DNA from: Phycisphaerales bacterium
Lineage (GTDB): Bacteria > Planctomycetota > Phycisphaerae > UBA1845
NCBI GenBank assembly: GCA_020353195.1
Contig: CP070691.1
Location: forward strand, 1,705,894-1,769,893
Reading direction: 5' to 3'
Length of the DNA stretch: 64,000 bases
The position numbers and the translations under genes are program-made. This document shows, in pieces, positions 36,422 to 48,100 of the stretch. How positions within the stretch are numbered: position 1 is the first letter of the stretch; every line of letters starts with the position of its first letter. The notes below the pieces were generated by a model, which saw only the letters and a list, made by a program, of their open reading frames with translations, had not been told where the DNA came from and made no database searches.

Positions 36422-37525
36422 ATGACTCCGACTCAAACCGAAACCGGCCTGGCCCGTCGTGCGATCTGCACCTGGATGCTGCTTGCCTTGACGGCGTGCA
36501 CGGGATCCGCGGGTTGCCGCGCCGGGCGTCCCGCCTCCGGCCGGCGGGTCGACGAGGCATGGGCAGCCGCCGAACGAAGTCTCCCGCCGGAACGCGAAAC
36601 GGCACCAGCACCCGCCCAAACCGTGGATCCACCCGCTGACGACGCGATCGCCACGGTGAACGGCCGGCCGATCCCGCGATACCGCATAGTGGATCTCCTG
36701 CTGGCCGGGCATGGGCCGGGCGTTCTTGAACAGCTTGTCGTGCTGGAAGCGGCCAAGACGCTCGCCGCCGAGCGCGGGCTCGTCGTGACCGAGGCCGACG
36801 TGGAGGCGGAATACACTCGCTCGTTGAAGCAACTGACGTCGGCGCTGCCCGGGGGCGAGCCGGACATCTTCGATCGCAAAGCGGGCGAGACGATCCTGGC
36901 GGACATCCTGTCGCGGCGCAACATATCGGCCCGCGAATACCGCTTGGCCGTGGAACGTAACGCCCATCTGCGCAAAATCGTCACCGACCGGCTGCGATTC
37001 ACTGAGCAGCAGCTTCGCGAGGAGTTTGACGGCGTGTACAGCCAAGGGGCACAGGTCCGCCATATCCAGCTCGCCGATCTGTCCCAGGCTCAGGAGGTCC
37101 GTCGCCGGCTCGACGCCGGCGCTGACTTCGCCGAGCTGGCGAGGCAGTTCAGCACCAACGCCGACACTGCCCGCAATGGTGGGCGCCTCCCGCTGCTGAC
37201 CCCAGACGATCCCGACATACCGGCCGTGCTGAGGGAGGTGGCATTCGCGTTGAACGACGGCGACGTCTCCAATCCCGTGCGCGTGGAAGGCGAGTACCAT
37301 ATCCTCTTCCGCGAGCGGACGGTGTCACGACGGCCGGTCGACTTCGCCGCCGTTCGTGATGAGCTGGAACAGCGCCTCCGGGACCGGGCCACGACACCGG
37401 CGATGCAACAATTGTACAGAACCTTGTACGAGCAGGCCGATATCACCATCTACGATCCGGTCCTGCGATCAGCCGTCGAGCGAAAGCGGGGCCAGCAGCC
37501 GCCCGCCGGTCAAGGGCCCGAGTGA
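36422..37525 (+). CDS. PpiC/parvulin-type peptidyl-prolyl isomerase, probable lipoprotein
   Basis: A 367-residue exported chaperone of the SurA/PrsA kind. The N-terminal segment ICTWMLLALTAC resembles a lipoprotein signal (Cys near residue 26; a second candidate Cys follows in SAGC). A SurA-like N-domain (ATVNGRPIPRYRIVDLL, VLEAAKTLAAERGLVV) precedes the parvulin domain with VRHIQLADLSQAQEVRRRL, FAELARQFSTNADTARNGG and VAFALNDGDVSNPV. It likely assists folding of outer-membrane or secreted proteins. The adenylate-kinase gene follows after 108 bases. Confidence 0.88.
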   Translation: MTPTQTETGLARRAICTWMLLALTACTGSAGCRAGRPASGRRVDEAWAAAERSLPPERETAPAPAQTVDPPADDAIATVNGRPIPRYRIVDLLLAGHGPGVLEQLVVLEAAKTLAAERGLVVTEADVEAEYTRSLKQLTSALPGGEPDIFDRKAGETILADILSRRNISAREYRLAVERNAHLRKIVTDRLRFTEQQLREEFDGVYSQGAQVRHIQLADLSQAQEVRRRLDAGADFAELARQFSTNADTARNGGRLPLLTPDDPDIPAVLREVAFALNDGDVSNPVRVEGEYHILFRERTVSRRPVDFAAVRDELEQRLRDRATTPAMQQLYRTLYEQADITIYDPVLRSAVERKRGQQPPAGQGPE

Positions 37526-37633
37526 CGGCCTTGGAGACTCCGACCCCGGGGCAGATCGTACGCATCGCTCGAGAACCGGGATCGCATGCAGAGCCGCCGA
37601 ACCGTCGGCCCCTGGTAGCGAAAGGAAGGCAAC

Positions 37634-38242
37634 GTGCACGACGCAGCGAAGTACAAGGCCGTGCTGTTGTTCGGTTGTCCAGGATCGGGCAAGGGGACCC
37701 AGGGGGCGGCGCTCGCCGGGATGCCCAACCTCTACCACCTGGCGATGGGCGACATCTTCCGGGGGTTGGACAAACAAAGCGAAATCGGAAAGGAGTTTCT
37801 GTCCTATTCCACGCAGGGCCTGCTCGTGCCGGATGAGCTCACCGTCCGCGTCTGGAAGCAGCACGTGGAGTCGCTCGTCGGGCGAGGCAAGATCAAGCCG
37901 GACTACCACGTGCTTCTGCTGGACGGTATCCCACGCACGCCCGCCCAGGTCGAGCTGCTGCGCGAGTGCCTGACCATCGTCAAGGTGATTCATCTGGTGA
38001 TCGACAACATCGACGGGCTGGTCACTCGTCTGAGCCTGCGCGCGAGAAAGGCCGACCGCCCCGACGACGCCGACGAGAGCGTCATCCAAAAGCGGATCGA
38101 AGTGTACGAACGCGAAACCGCCCCCGTGCTCGAATCATTCGACGACGACCTGATCAGCGAGATCAACGCCGATCAACACCCACTGGCCGTGCTCCGCGAC
38201 ATCGCCGATTGCCTGAGCACGCGCGTGGACGGAAACATCTAG
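37634..38242 (+). CDS. adk: adenylate kinase-like nucleoside monophosphate kinase
   Basis: A 202-residue P-loop kinase. The Walker A loop GCPGSGKGTQ is at residues 14-23, the NMP-binding part has HLAMGDIFRGLD and GLLVPDELTVRVW, and LLLDGIPRTPAQVELL is the diagnostic adenylate-kinase block. The LID is of the short type (RLSLRARKADRPDD) with no zinc cysteines, followed by VIQKRIEVYERETAPVLESF. GTG 37634 is the start, with AAGGAAGG upstream. Adenylate kinase is most likely, though a UMP/CMP kinase-like specificity cannot be excluded. Confidence 0.88.
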   Translation: MHDAAKYKAVLLFGCPGSGKGTQGAALAGMPNLYHLAMGDIFRGLDKQSEIGKEFLSYSTQGLLVPDELTVRVWKQHVESLVGRGKIKPDYHVLLLDGIPRTPAQVELLRECLTIVKVIHLVIDNIDGLVTRLSLRARKADRPDDADESVIQKRIEVYERETAPVLESFDDDLISEINADQHPLAVLRDIADCLSTRVDGNI

Positions 38243-38249
38243 TGGCGTC

Positions 38250-39266
38250 ATGAACCAGCGCATACGATCAGCCCTGGCCGCCGCCTGCCCCGCCCTGGTA
38301 ATCACTTCAGGGTGTTATCCGTTCGGAGGCGGGGACGAACCCCGCACGATGACCGTCGTGACGCCGTTGGTGGAGTCTCTGAATAACCCGACCGCCGTTC
38401 TCGTCGCCGCCGACGGCCGCCTGTTCGTGGCTGAAAGCGGTGCCGGTCGGATCCTCGCCGTCGACGCGGATGGAAACGTCTCCACGTTGATCGAGGGGTT
38501 TCCGCTGGGAACCTACACCCCCTTCGACATCGGGCCGCTGTCGCTGGCCACCGCCGCCGACGGCACGCTGATCGTAGGCGAAGGCGGCAACCGGGCCGGA
38601 CGCGACCGGGTGTCGTTCTACTCCACCGACGGAGTCCGTACCGCCGAACCGCTGACACCGGTCGCGGGCAGCGATCTTTTCGACGTCGTTGTCGAGCCGT
38701 CTTCGGGAAACCTGTACATCGCCGGTACCGGAAGCAACCGCATCTACGTGGCCGCCCCCGCCGACACCGGCGGGTTTGAGCAAGCCACGGATTTCGTAAC
38801 CGACACCACCGCGGACCCCATCCGCGCGGCAGCCCCCTCTGCCCTCGCCTTCGACGCTCAGGGCCGACTGCTGGCCGGATTCGCCGACGATGCCGGGGGG
38901 AAAATCGTCGCCCTCAACACCGACGCGCAGGCACAGTCGCTTCTCATCGAAACGCTGGTTTCGGAGGCGGCGCCGATCATGTCGATCGCGATTCGGCCGT
39001 CCGACAACGCAATTGCCTACGCCGAACAGGACGGGCCGCACTCCGGGAGCGTCGTCATCATCGCCCCGGAGGGAATCGCATCGACCTTCGCCAGCGGGTT
39101 GGCCGGCCCGACCGATATCGTCTTTGCCGCTGATGATCTCATGTATGCCGCGCTCATGGGCGACCCTCCCAACGGCAATGCCGGCCAAGTCGTCACCATC
39201 GAGGTCGTCGACATCACCACCAACGGCATCGAGGAGGAGCCCGACACCGCTGGCCCGCAGGCGTAG
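38250..39266 (+). CDS. NHL/SMP-30-type beta-propeller lipoprotein
   Basis: A 338-residue exported protein. The leader ALAAACPALVITSGC gives a lipobox with Cys at about residue 22. The chain then repeats propeller-blade patterns such as NNPTAVLVAADGRLFVAESGAGRILAVD cut at LFVAESGAGRILAVD, LSLATAADGTLIVGEGG, FDVVVEPSSGNLYIAGTGSN and ALAFDAQGRLLAGF, typical of NHL or gluconolactonase-like repeats. No catalytic residues can be assigned. It starts 7 bases after the adenylate kinase stop without a clear ribosome binding site. Confidence 0.78.
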   Translation: MNQRIRSALAAACPALVITSGCYPFGGGDEPRTMTVVTPLVESLNNPTAVLVAADGRLFVAESGAGRILAVDADGNVSTLIEGFPLGTYTPFDIGPLSLATAADGTLIVGEGGNRAGRDRVSFYSTDGVRTAEPLTPVAGSDLFDVVVEPSSGNLYIAGTGSNRIYVAAPADTGGFEQATDFVTDTTADPIRAAAPSALAFDAQGRLLAGFADDAGGKIVALNTDAQAQSLLIETLVSEAAPIMSIAIRPSDNAIAYAEQDGPHSGSVVIIAPEGIASTFASGLAGPTDIVFAADDLMYAALMGDPPNGNAGQVVTIEVVDITTNGIEEEPDTAGPQA

Positions 39267-39399
39267 CGTGCCAACCGAGCCGCGACGCGAAACGCGTCCG
39301 GGGCGGAGCTTCTGCGCACGTCACCAAGGACCCGCAAGACCACATGCCAAGCACGGGGCGCGAATGCCCGTTGCATCGAAACGCGGACTCGCGCACACT

Positions 39400-39407
39400 G
39401 TTATCGG
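39400..39407 (-). promoter_or_regulatory. CCGATAAC octamer, copy 4
   Basis: Reads GGCCGATAACAGTGTG on the minus strand in the 185-base spacer before the phosphoesterase gene. Its direction points away from that gene, so a promoter role is uncertain. Confidence 0.2.
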
Positions 39408-39451
39408 CCTTTGTTGACCATTACGAGCGGGGATGATTACGGAGGAGCATC

Positions 39452-41008
39452 GTGAAGGGCATCAGCTTGCTGTGGGGTCTGGTCGCAATCTTCCTGTCGG
39501 CAGGGAACGCGTATTCGGATGAAGACACGGCACGCGGCGTGGTGTTCGAGGACGTCAACGGCAACGGCCTGTGCGACCCGGGCGAACCGGGTGTCGCCGG
39601 TGTGGCCGTCTCCAACCAGGAGCAGGTCGTCGTGACCGGGGAAGACGGGCGCTACGCCCTTCCCGTCACGGACGACACGATCATCTTCGTCACCAAGCCC
39701 TCGGGCTATGCGGTCCCCCTGGGCAAAGACAATCTGCCCCGCTTCTACTACGTCCACAAGCCGAACGGCTCACCCAAGCTGTATCATCGCGGCGTCGGCC
39801 CGACGGGGCCGCTGCCGGAATCGATCAACTTCCCGTTGAATCGCCGGAGCGAACCGTCCGCTTTCAAGGTCATCGCGATGGCCGATCCACAACCCGAAAC
39901 GTCGCAGGAGGCCGACTACGTCCGCGACGACGTGCTCAACGAACTGGTCGGCACCGACGCCGCATTCGGCGTCACGCTCGGCGACATCATGTTCGATCAT
40001 CTCTGGCTGTATGACCGGTACAACGACTACGTGGGGAAGATCGGGATTCCCTTCTACAACATCATCGGCAACCACGACATGAACTACGACGCCGATGACG
40101 ATGATGATTCGGACGAGACGTTCCACCGCTACTTCGGTCCCAATTACTGTTCATGGGACTACGCCCGGCTTCACTTCGTCGCGCTGGACACCATCATCTG
40201 GGGCGGAGCGGGCCAGGGCACCGGCCGTTACCGCGAAGGCATCACCGATCGCCAGCTCACCTGGTTGGCCAACGACGTCGGGCACGTCGCGCAGGACAAG
40301 CTGATCGTGCTGCTCATGCACGCCCCGCTGCACACGTTCCGAAAAGACGAGCCCATCCCCGGCACGAAGCGGCTGTTCGACATCCTGAAACACCGCCCGA
40401 AAGTGCTCGCCCTGGCCGGTCACACCCACTTGCACGAACACGTGTTCTTCGACAAGAGACACGGATGGGAAGGCGAGGGCGGGTTTCACCTGCTGATCTG
40501 CGCGGCCGTGTGCGGATCGTGGTGGGGTGGCCCGAAGGATTACCGCGGGATCCCCGTCGCCGACCAGCGCGACGGCATCCCCAACGGTTACGTCATCCTC
40601 GACGTCAACGGAACCGACTACGTGACGACCTACAAGGCTGCCGGCTTCGACCGCGATTACCGGATGCGCATCTATCCACCGGGCAGCACGGGCAGCAGCC
40701 CGCCGGCACGGAGGGAGCTTCTCGTCAACGTCTTCGACGGCAGCGAGCGGTCGAATGTGGAGTACAGCCTGGACGGCGCCGAGTTCGTTTCCATGACGCG
40801 AACTCCGCAGCTCGATCCTCTGGCCGAGGCGATGCTGTCGGGCGTGATGAAGTCCAGCAAATCCTGGGCCGGTCCCGCGCCCTGCCCGCATATGTGGGAA
40901 ACCACCCTGCCCGAACCGCCCTCCCGCGGAACACACGTGGTGACGATCCGTGTCACCGATCATTACGACCGCACGTACGAGCAGTCGAAGATCTTCGTCT
41001 ACCGGTGA
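39452..41008 (+). CDS. secreted calcineurin-like metallophosphoesterase, three domains
   Basis: A 518-residue exported phosphoesterase. A signal peptide (ISLLWGLVAIFLSAGNAYS) is followed by a small SdrD/Cna-B-like beta domain (GVVFEDVNGNGLCDPGEPG, DGRYALPV). The calcineurin core has ADPQP, GDIMFDHLWLYD, IGNHDMNYD, LLMHAPLH and GHTHLHEH, all metal ligands present. The C-terminal ~140 residues are a beta domain ending in THVVTIRVTDHYDRTYEQ. This N-core-C layout is known for Metallophos_N / Metallophos_C proteins of Bacteroidetes and Planctomycetes. GTG 39452 has GGAGGAG upstream. Substrate unknown. Confidence 0.9.
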   Translation: MKGISLLWGLVAIFLSAGNAYSDEDTARGVVFEDVNGNGLCDPGEPGVAGVAVSNQEQVVVTGEDGRYALPVTDDTIIFVTKPSGYAVPLGKDNLPRFYYVHKPNGSPKLYHRGVGPTGPLPESINFPLNRRSEPSAFKVIAMADPQPETSQEADYVRDDVLNELVGTDAAFGVTLGDIMFDHLWLYDRYNDYVGKIGIPFYNIIGNHDMNYDADDDDDSDETFHRYFGPNYCSWDYARLHFVALDTIIWGGAGQGTGRYREGITDRQLTWLANDVGHVAQDKLIVLLMHAPLHTFRKDEPIPGTKRLFDILKHRPKVLALAGHTHLHEHVFFDKRHGWEGEGGFHLLICAAVCGSWWGGPKDYRGIPVADQRDGIPNGYVILDVNGTDYVTTYKAAGFDRDYRMRIYPPGSTGSSPPARRELLVNVFDGSERSNVEYSLDGAEFVSMTRTPQLDPLAEAMLSGVMKSSKSWAGPAPCPHMWETTLPEPPSRGTHVVTIRVTDHYDRTYEQSKIFVYR

Positions 41009-41056
41009 TCTCCCACTCGATCCCGCGGCGCAGCAGCACCAGCCGCCGGCGGGCCG

Positions 41057-42016
41057 CTAATTCACGCAGTTCAACACTTCGCCCGTTTCCTTGAACGTCT
41101 TGACGATGCGGACCGTCTCCTCGGCGACGGCCAGTTGAGCCTGCTCGGTGGACGCTCCGATGTGGTGGGTTCCGTAGACCATGTCCGCCTTGACGACGGG
41201 ATCGGAGAATTCTCTGTCGCTGGCCCCGGGCTCGATCTCGTAGACGTCCAGCCCTGCGCCCCGAATCCGGCCCGACGCGATCGCCTGGGCGAGTGCCTGT
41301 TCATCCACGACTCCGCCGCGGCTGCAGTTGATTACGCAAGCGGCCGGCTTCATGAGGGCGAACTGCTCGGTGCTCAGCAGGTGCTTGGTCTCCTCGCCGC
41401 CGGGTGTGTGCAGGGAGACGAAATCCGATTCGCGCAGCAGGGTGTCCATCTTGACTTTGCGGATGCCCAACTCGCGTTCCGCCGTCTCATTGGCCACCAC
41501 ATCGCAGTAGATGAGGTTCATCTCAAACGCCCGGGCCCGCCGGGCGAGCAGGACCCCGATCCGGCCCAGACCAACGATGCCCAGGGTGCGCCCCTTCAGC
41601 CCCCGCGCCTTGCCGTACTCCTTCTTGTGCCAGATGCCGGCTCGGAGGTCGACGGCGTTGTGGACGATCCTGCGATCGAGGGCGATGATCAGGCCCATCG
41701 CCAGTTCCGCCACCGCAGTCGAGTTCATCCCCGGGCAGTTGGCGACGCGGATGCCCTTGGCCGCCGCTGCCGCCGTGTCGATCGTGTCGTACCCGGCGCC
41801 GGCGCGGATGATCAGCTTCAACTCCCCGGCCGCATCGATGACGTCAGGTGTTACCCTGGTCGACCGAACGATGAGAATGTTACAGCCCGTTCTGCCCACA
41901 GTCGCGACCAGGGTGTCCCCGGACAGGTCCGGGTCCTGCGTAACCTTGCACCCCGCGACCTGAAGTTGTTCGATTCCGGCGGCCTCAAACTTGTCGGCAA
42001 TCAACACGTTCATCAT
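41057..42016 (-). CDS. D-2-hydroxyacid (3-phosphoglycerate-type) dehydrogenase
   Basis: A 319-residue NAD-dependent dehydrogenase. The substrate-binding domain has ILIVRSTRVTPDVID and IIRAGAGYDTIDTAAAAAKGI, typical of SerA. The cofactor domain has RTLGIVGLGRIGVLLARRA, and the catalytic triad appears as INCSRGGVVDE (Arg), LDVYEIEP (Glu) and THHIGAST (His). It ends at the core, without a C-terminal ACT or ASB domain, so it is the short form. The first step of serine synthesis is most likely; another 2-hydroxyacid is possible. ATG 42016 has GAGG five bases upstream. Confidence 0.88.
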   Translation of the reverse strand: MMNVLIADKFEAAGIEQLQVAGCKVTQDPDLSGDTLVATVGRTGCNILIVRSTRVTPDVIDAAGELKLIIRAGAGYDTIDTAAAAAKGIRVANCPGMNSTAVAELAMGLIIALDRRIVHNAVDLRAGIWHKKEYGKARGLKGRTLGIVGLGRIGVLLARRARAFEMNLIYCDVVANETAERELGIRKVKMDTLLRESDFVSLHTPGGEETKHLLSTEQFALMKPAACVINCSRGGVVDEQALAQAIASGRIRGAGLDVYEIEPGASDREFSDPVVKADMVYGTHHIGASTEQAQLAVAEETVRIVKTFKETGEVLNCVN

Positions 42017-42178
42017 TGCACCTCACGAGACTCGCTGTTGAGAACGAACGACGGACAGGCTGCCCCTCGAACCTCCGCCGCGCGTTCCGTCACGAAACGG
42101 CTGCGGATTGTAGCATCCCTGCGCCGCTCAGCCTAGCCCGGCATCTGGCAGGTACACGACGGCCGGGGCGCTCGCGGG

Positions 42179-45100
42179 CTAATCCGTTGAGAACAGCCGC
42201 TGGAACACCCAGAAGTCGGCCAGGTCGATGTTGTCGTCCACGTCAGCATCGAAGGGTTCGCAGCCGGCGGGTGGTTCGGTGGCGCCTGGACCTGTGACGC
42301 AGGACTCAAAGGCCGCGTAGTCGGCTAAGTCGACGTCGCCGTCGGCATCGGAATCGCCGAACGGGACACTCACCGCCGGGACCCGCGCGATGCGGAAGCC
42401 CAGCTGATCCAGTGCCCAGCCCGGACCCGCGAACTTCCGCTCCGTCGTATCCACACCTGGCCCGGAGCTGTCGCCGTAATTCCAGCCGCCGCCGCGCATG
42501 GCCCGCGTCGTCAGTCCGTAATGGTCCTGCATCCATTCGAACACGTTGCCCGTCATGTCATACAGGCCATACCCGTTGCTCGTGGCGTTGGTCACGAAGC
42601 CGTCGTGGGTGGAGCCGTCGTAATACGCCACGAAGGTGGTGCCATTGTCGAACGGGTCGCCGCTGTCCTTCCAGTTCCCGTCGGCAGAGGTAGGAGGTCC
42701 GCTTCGGCCGTAGCCGTAGATCGTATTCTGGTTGAGGTCGGAGCGCCATGCGGCGGCCTTGTACCATTCGTTGTACGCGTCGGCCCCGAACGCATTGTTG
42801 TCCATCGGCAGGCGAAACCCGCAGTAGCCGGTGACGAGAGCCTGCCGTTCGGCATCGTTCATGAAGCGGCTGGTCCAGTCGGCCTGCGTCACGGTGACCG
42901 GCCTCCAGGCGTCCAGGTCCGCGCTGCTGCCTTCTCCGTAACAGCGCTGACCGGGGCCGTACTCCTGGTCAATGGTGAGCCAGTTGCAGAATTTCACTGC
43001 GCCGTACCACGAGACGCCGGCGACGGGATGCTGCTCGAACTCGGCGCCGGTCATCTCGTACGACACGCCGTTGAACGATATGCGCCCGCTGACCCCGGCG
43101 TCAAAAACGAGCGTGCCTGATCCGTCGCTGCCCACGGCACCCGTCGGCTGCGAATGGATGTACACGTTGCCGCTGTCAGTATCGTGATAGAGGTATTGGC
43201 CCCGTTCGTCACCCGGGTTGCTCAGAGCGTCGTTCAAGAAGGTGAGGAACTGCGCATTGGTGATCTCACAAACGCCGATGGTGAAGTCATAGGTGGGCCC
43301 GTTGGGCTGGGTGTCGGCGGCGGGAACGGTCGCCATCACCGGTGGAACCATCACCGCCTGGGGGAGCGTCACGGTCATCGCCAGATCGGTCGTCCCCATC
43401 CCGTTGCTGGTGACGTTCTCGAACCTGACCTGGCATGCCTGGTCCGTCGAGAACGTGCTCGCGACGGAGGCATCGAGGGTGACCCGCACGCGGGCCGATT
43501 CGTAGGGCCCCAACACACCGGCCGCTCCCAGACCGTAATTGATCCACACCCAGTCGCACTCCGGTTCGACGATGGTTACGGCGTAGGCGTTGGCGTCCGC
43601 GTCATAGTTGGTGATGGTGTAGACCTGCTCGAATGGGACCAGCGTTCCGTCAGTGGCGAGGTGGGCGTGGATACCCTCCGGCGGATCGACGGCGATGTGC
43701 GGCCCGATGGTCAGGATGACGCTGCGTGTCTGAACGGCCCCCGTGTCGAGGTCTTCGAAGCTCACCGTGGCTTCGTGCATGCCCTCGGTAAGCGTGGCGG
43801 CTTGTTCGCCGTCAATCGCTACGGTGACGGTGACGGGCAGCCCCGGGGACACGCTGCCGCCGGCCGTCGCCTGTCCGTTGATCAGGACCCAGTTCGCATC
43901 GCACGATGCGATCCAGTCTATGGGGTAGTCGAACCGGTTTTCGATCGTGTAGTCCTTGCTCAGCGGACTGATGACGCCGCCGTATTCGCCGGCGGCATAC
44001 AAGGCGCCGGGCGGGGTGATCTTGAGCGGGTCTTCGATGATCAACGTCACGGTTCGTGTGATCTCGCTGCCGGCGGTGACGTTAGCGAACGTAACCGTGC
44101 CGAGGTAGGTGCCGACCGCCAGCACCTCAGCCCCGGAGTTCACGGAGACGGAGACCGTCTGGGTGTTTGCCGGTCCGGGGTCCAGCGTCGTGTTCGGGAC
44201 CGACACGCCGCCGTTGAGGCTGATCCAACTCCGGTCCGACGTGACCGAGTACGTGATGGGCATGGTGAGCACGTTGGTCAGGTCGTAATCCTTCGGGTCG
44301 GCAGCGACGGGCGTTTCGAAGAGCGTGGTGACCTCATAGCCTTCGTCGGGGCTGACCTGGAGGGGCTCTCCGACGGAAAGCTCGACGGCGCGGGTTTCGG
44401 CATAGCCGGTGGTCAGGTTCTCGAGCGTGATGGTGGCGGCGTACTCGCCGGGGGCAAGCGTACCGGCGTCCGCGTTGAACGCGACCTCGACCGACGGCGT
44501 GTCCGCCGACGTCAGCTCGCCCGTCTGCTCGCTCAAGCCGTCGACTGCAACCCACGGCTCGTCCGAGTTGACGCGCCATTGCATCGTCGAGGCCGACTCG
44601 CTCCGAATGTCATACGTGATGCCGCCGGGGACGAATGGACCGCCGAAGAGTCCCGACGCAATCAAACCATCGTCGGGCGTGAACGACAGAGGCTCCCACA
44701 CGAGCAAGCGGGCCTGGCGCGTGAACGTCTCGCCGGTCGTGATGTCCGAGACACTCAGTGTGGCGACATAGTCGAGTTTGGCCTGTACGACGCGGAAGCC
44801 GGTGAACGCATCCACCTGCCCGGGCGGTCGGGTCTCGCGCCCGTCGGCCCGCAGCGCGAAAGCCGATACGTCGTCACCCCAGCTGCCGCCGCGAACGGCG
44901 CGATCGGACGGCCCTGCGCCGAAGTCCTGCATCCATTCGCGGACGTTGCCGGTAAGGTCGTAGAAGCCGTTGCTGGTCGCGGTCGTCACGAACCCCTCGT
45001 GCGTGGATCCGTCAAAATAGCCGACGGCCGTGGTGCCGTTGTCCATCGGGTCGCCGCTGTTGCCGTAGTTGGCATCGGCGCCGGTCAGCGCGTTCCGTCC

Positions 45101-48100
45101 GAACCCGTAGAGGGTATTCGACGTTCCGTTCCAGGCCGCGGCTTTGTACCACTCGTTGTAGCGAGACGCGCCCGCGGACGCGTGGTCCATGGGCAGGCGG
45201 TATCCGGCGTAGTGCTCCACCAGCGCCAGGCGCTCGTCGTCGTTCAGATCGCGAAATCCGGAGCTCGTTGCGTCGATGACGACGGGATGCCAATCGGCCG
45301 GATCATTCCCCTCGGTATACGCGCGTTGGCCCGGACCGAGTCCGTCCGCCAGCGTCAACCAGTTGCAGAACTTGACCGCGCCATACCAGCTCACGCCGAC
45401 CACCGGATGGTTTTCTAGGCCGTTGGTCGACACGTACCGGGATTCATCTTCGTCGTAGACGATAGCTCCGCCGGTCGCTCCGTCGAACACGAGCGTTCCT
45501 GAGCCGTCGGTGCCCACCTGCCCGTCCACGCCGCCGGCGTTGATGTAGACGCGGTCGTCATCCGTGTCGTGGTAGAGGTATTGGCCGCGGGCGTTGGCGC
45601 AGTTGACCAGCGCATCGTTGAGGAACTCCACGAAGTCGACGTTCGTGATCTCGAAGCCGGCCATCCGGAACGAATACCGCGGGCCGCCCGGCTGGTCCTC
45701 GGTGACCGGTACGGTGGTCATGATCAGATACGGCGTCTCGGGGGGCATCAGGTTCGCGGCGTCCGGCGCCAGGGCGATTGTCAGGTCTCTGCTGCCGCCC
45801 CAGGGAATGACGCCCGACACCTGCTGCCCGCCGTCGATCGTGACCCAGGGTTGATCGACGCAGGCCGACCATTCGATCGGCGCGTCCGACTCGTTCTCGA
45901 GCGTATAAGCAAACTGCGGCGGCTCGAAGGCGCCGCCCGCCGGACCCGCAGCACCGTAATTGCAGTCCGGTTCGCTCCCGCAGGCCGTCGAGGTGACGGA
46001 CACCGGCGTCAGCGTGCCGGCCTGCAGCACGCGGAAGCCCGTCCACGCGCGCGTCTGCCACGTGTTATCGATGCTTACAGCGAGGTTGTTCAGGGCGGCG
46101 GCGGCCGTGTTGGACCAGTGCCCGCCTCGGGTCGCCCGGGTGTCCGACGCGATGCCCCAGTCCTGCACCCATTCGCTGACGTTGCCGCAGAGGTCATACA
46201 GGCCGTACCGGTTACTCGTGTCGTTGGTGGCAAACGCGCCGTACGTCGTGCCGTCGTAATAGCCCACGGGGGTCGGACCGTCGTCGTACGGATCGCCGCT
46301 GTTCTCGTAGTTCGCGTCGGCTGCGGTCAACGTGTCGCGCCCGAATCCGTATACGCTGTTCGCCGTGCCGTTCCACGCCGCCGCCTTGTACCATTCGTTG
46401 TAGAGGCTCGCCCCGGCCGCACCGTCGTCCATGGGCAGGCGGTAGCCGGTGTAATCGATGACCAAATCGAGTCGCTCGGCGTCGGTCAGGTCGTCATCCG
46501 GGACGGTGGCCACGACAGGATACCAGTCTTCCGGCGCGGTGCCTTCGTTGTAGACCCGCTGCAATTCATCGCCGCCCTGAACGAGTGTCAGCCAGTTGCA
46601 GAACTTCGCCGCGCCGTACCAGCTCACACCGACGACCGGCAGCTCCTCGTCTCCCGGCGCCACCGTGTACCCGTCGGTGACGAATGAGATCGCCTGGCCG
46701 TCACTCGCATCGAACAGCAGCGTGCCCGAACCGGTCGTCCCGTCGTCCCCGACGGACCCGTTACTGTTGATGTAGACGTCACCGGTGTCGGTGTCGTGAT
46801 ACATGTACTCGCCGCGGCCGTTCGTGCGGCTGTCGGCGCGGAACGCGCTGTTGAGGAACGCGGCGAACTCGGCGTTGGTGATTTCGTACAGCCCGATGCG
46901 GAACGTGTGCAGGGGCCCGCCGGGCTGACCATCGTCTGCGGGCACGATGGCCATCGGGATCGTCAGCGGCGCGTCGCCCACCGTGAGGGTGACCGTGCGC
47001 ACCGCGCTGCGCCCTTCAGTGGTTTCCTCGAACACGACCGTCGTGTTCAGCACCGTACCCGCGGGCAGGGCGCTGACCTGGGCACCATCAAACGATAGCG
47101 TGACGTCGGCACTGACGTCGGGGCTCAGAAAGCCGCTCGCCTGCGCCTGACCGTTGGCAAGCACCCACGAAGCGCCCGGCGTCACCGTCCAGCTCATCGG
47201 GCGGCTCGGTTCGAGATCGTTGACGATCCGGTACAGCTTCGTCGCGGGAACGAACGGGCCGCCCACCGGACCGGCGGAGTCGAACGGGGCTGCCGGCGTG
47301 ACCGTCAGTGAATCTGTCAGGCTGAGTTCGACGGTGAACACCGCGAACGTGCCCTCCAGATCGCTGAAGGTCAGCGTCGCGGTCTGGGATTCGGTCAATG
47401 AGTTGGCGATGGTCTCATCCAGCGTGACGGACACGCTCACGCTTTCGAAGGCGTCGAGTTGCCCCGAGCAGGACGGTGCCCCATCTACGAGCAGCCAACT
47501 CCGGTCGGACACGATGTCCCAGTCGATCATCTTCCAGCATGCGTTTGTGACGGTGTATTGAAGCGACGCCGGGGCAAACGGACCGCCCTGCGGACCGCTG
47601 AACCCCGTAGTCGTCACGTCAACCGGCTCGGCGGCGGGAGAAATGTACGGCGACGAGTGGGCGACCCGGAAGCCATGCCAGTATCCCGGCCCGGCCATGA
47701 TCGAACTCTCGATCGTCGTCGTGGTCGTGATGCCCGCGACGCCGAACTCGTAGTAACCGCCACGGGCTCGCCGCCAGGTCGGCGAGCCGATCTGATCCTG
47801 CACCCATTCGAAGACGTTCCCGCTCACGTCGTACAGACCATAGAGATTGTCCGTGTCGTGTGTCGCAAACGCAGGCGAGCCCGGAAAGAAGTGATCAGCC
47901 GGATAAGCCGTGCCGTCATACATTCCCGCAGGCGTGGTGCCCGGCTCAAACGGATCGCCGCTGCTCCAGTAATTGGCGTCCTGGGCGTCGGCGACGTCCC
48001 TTCCGAACCCGTACTGCGTGTTGCCGGTCCCGTTCCAGGCGGCGGCCTTGTACCACTCGTTGTACGGACTCGCCGTGATCGAGTATTCGTCCATGGGCAG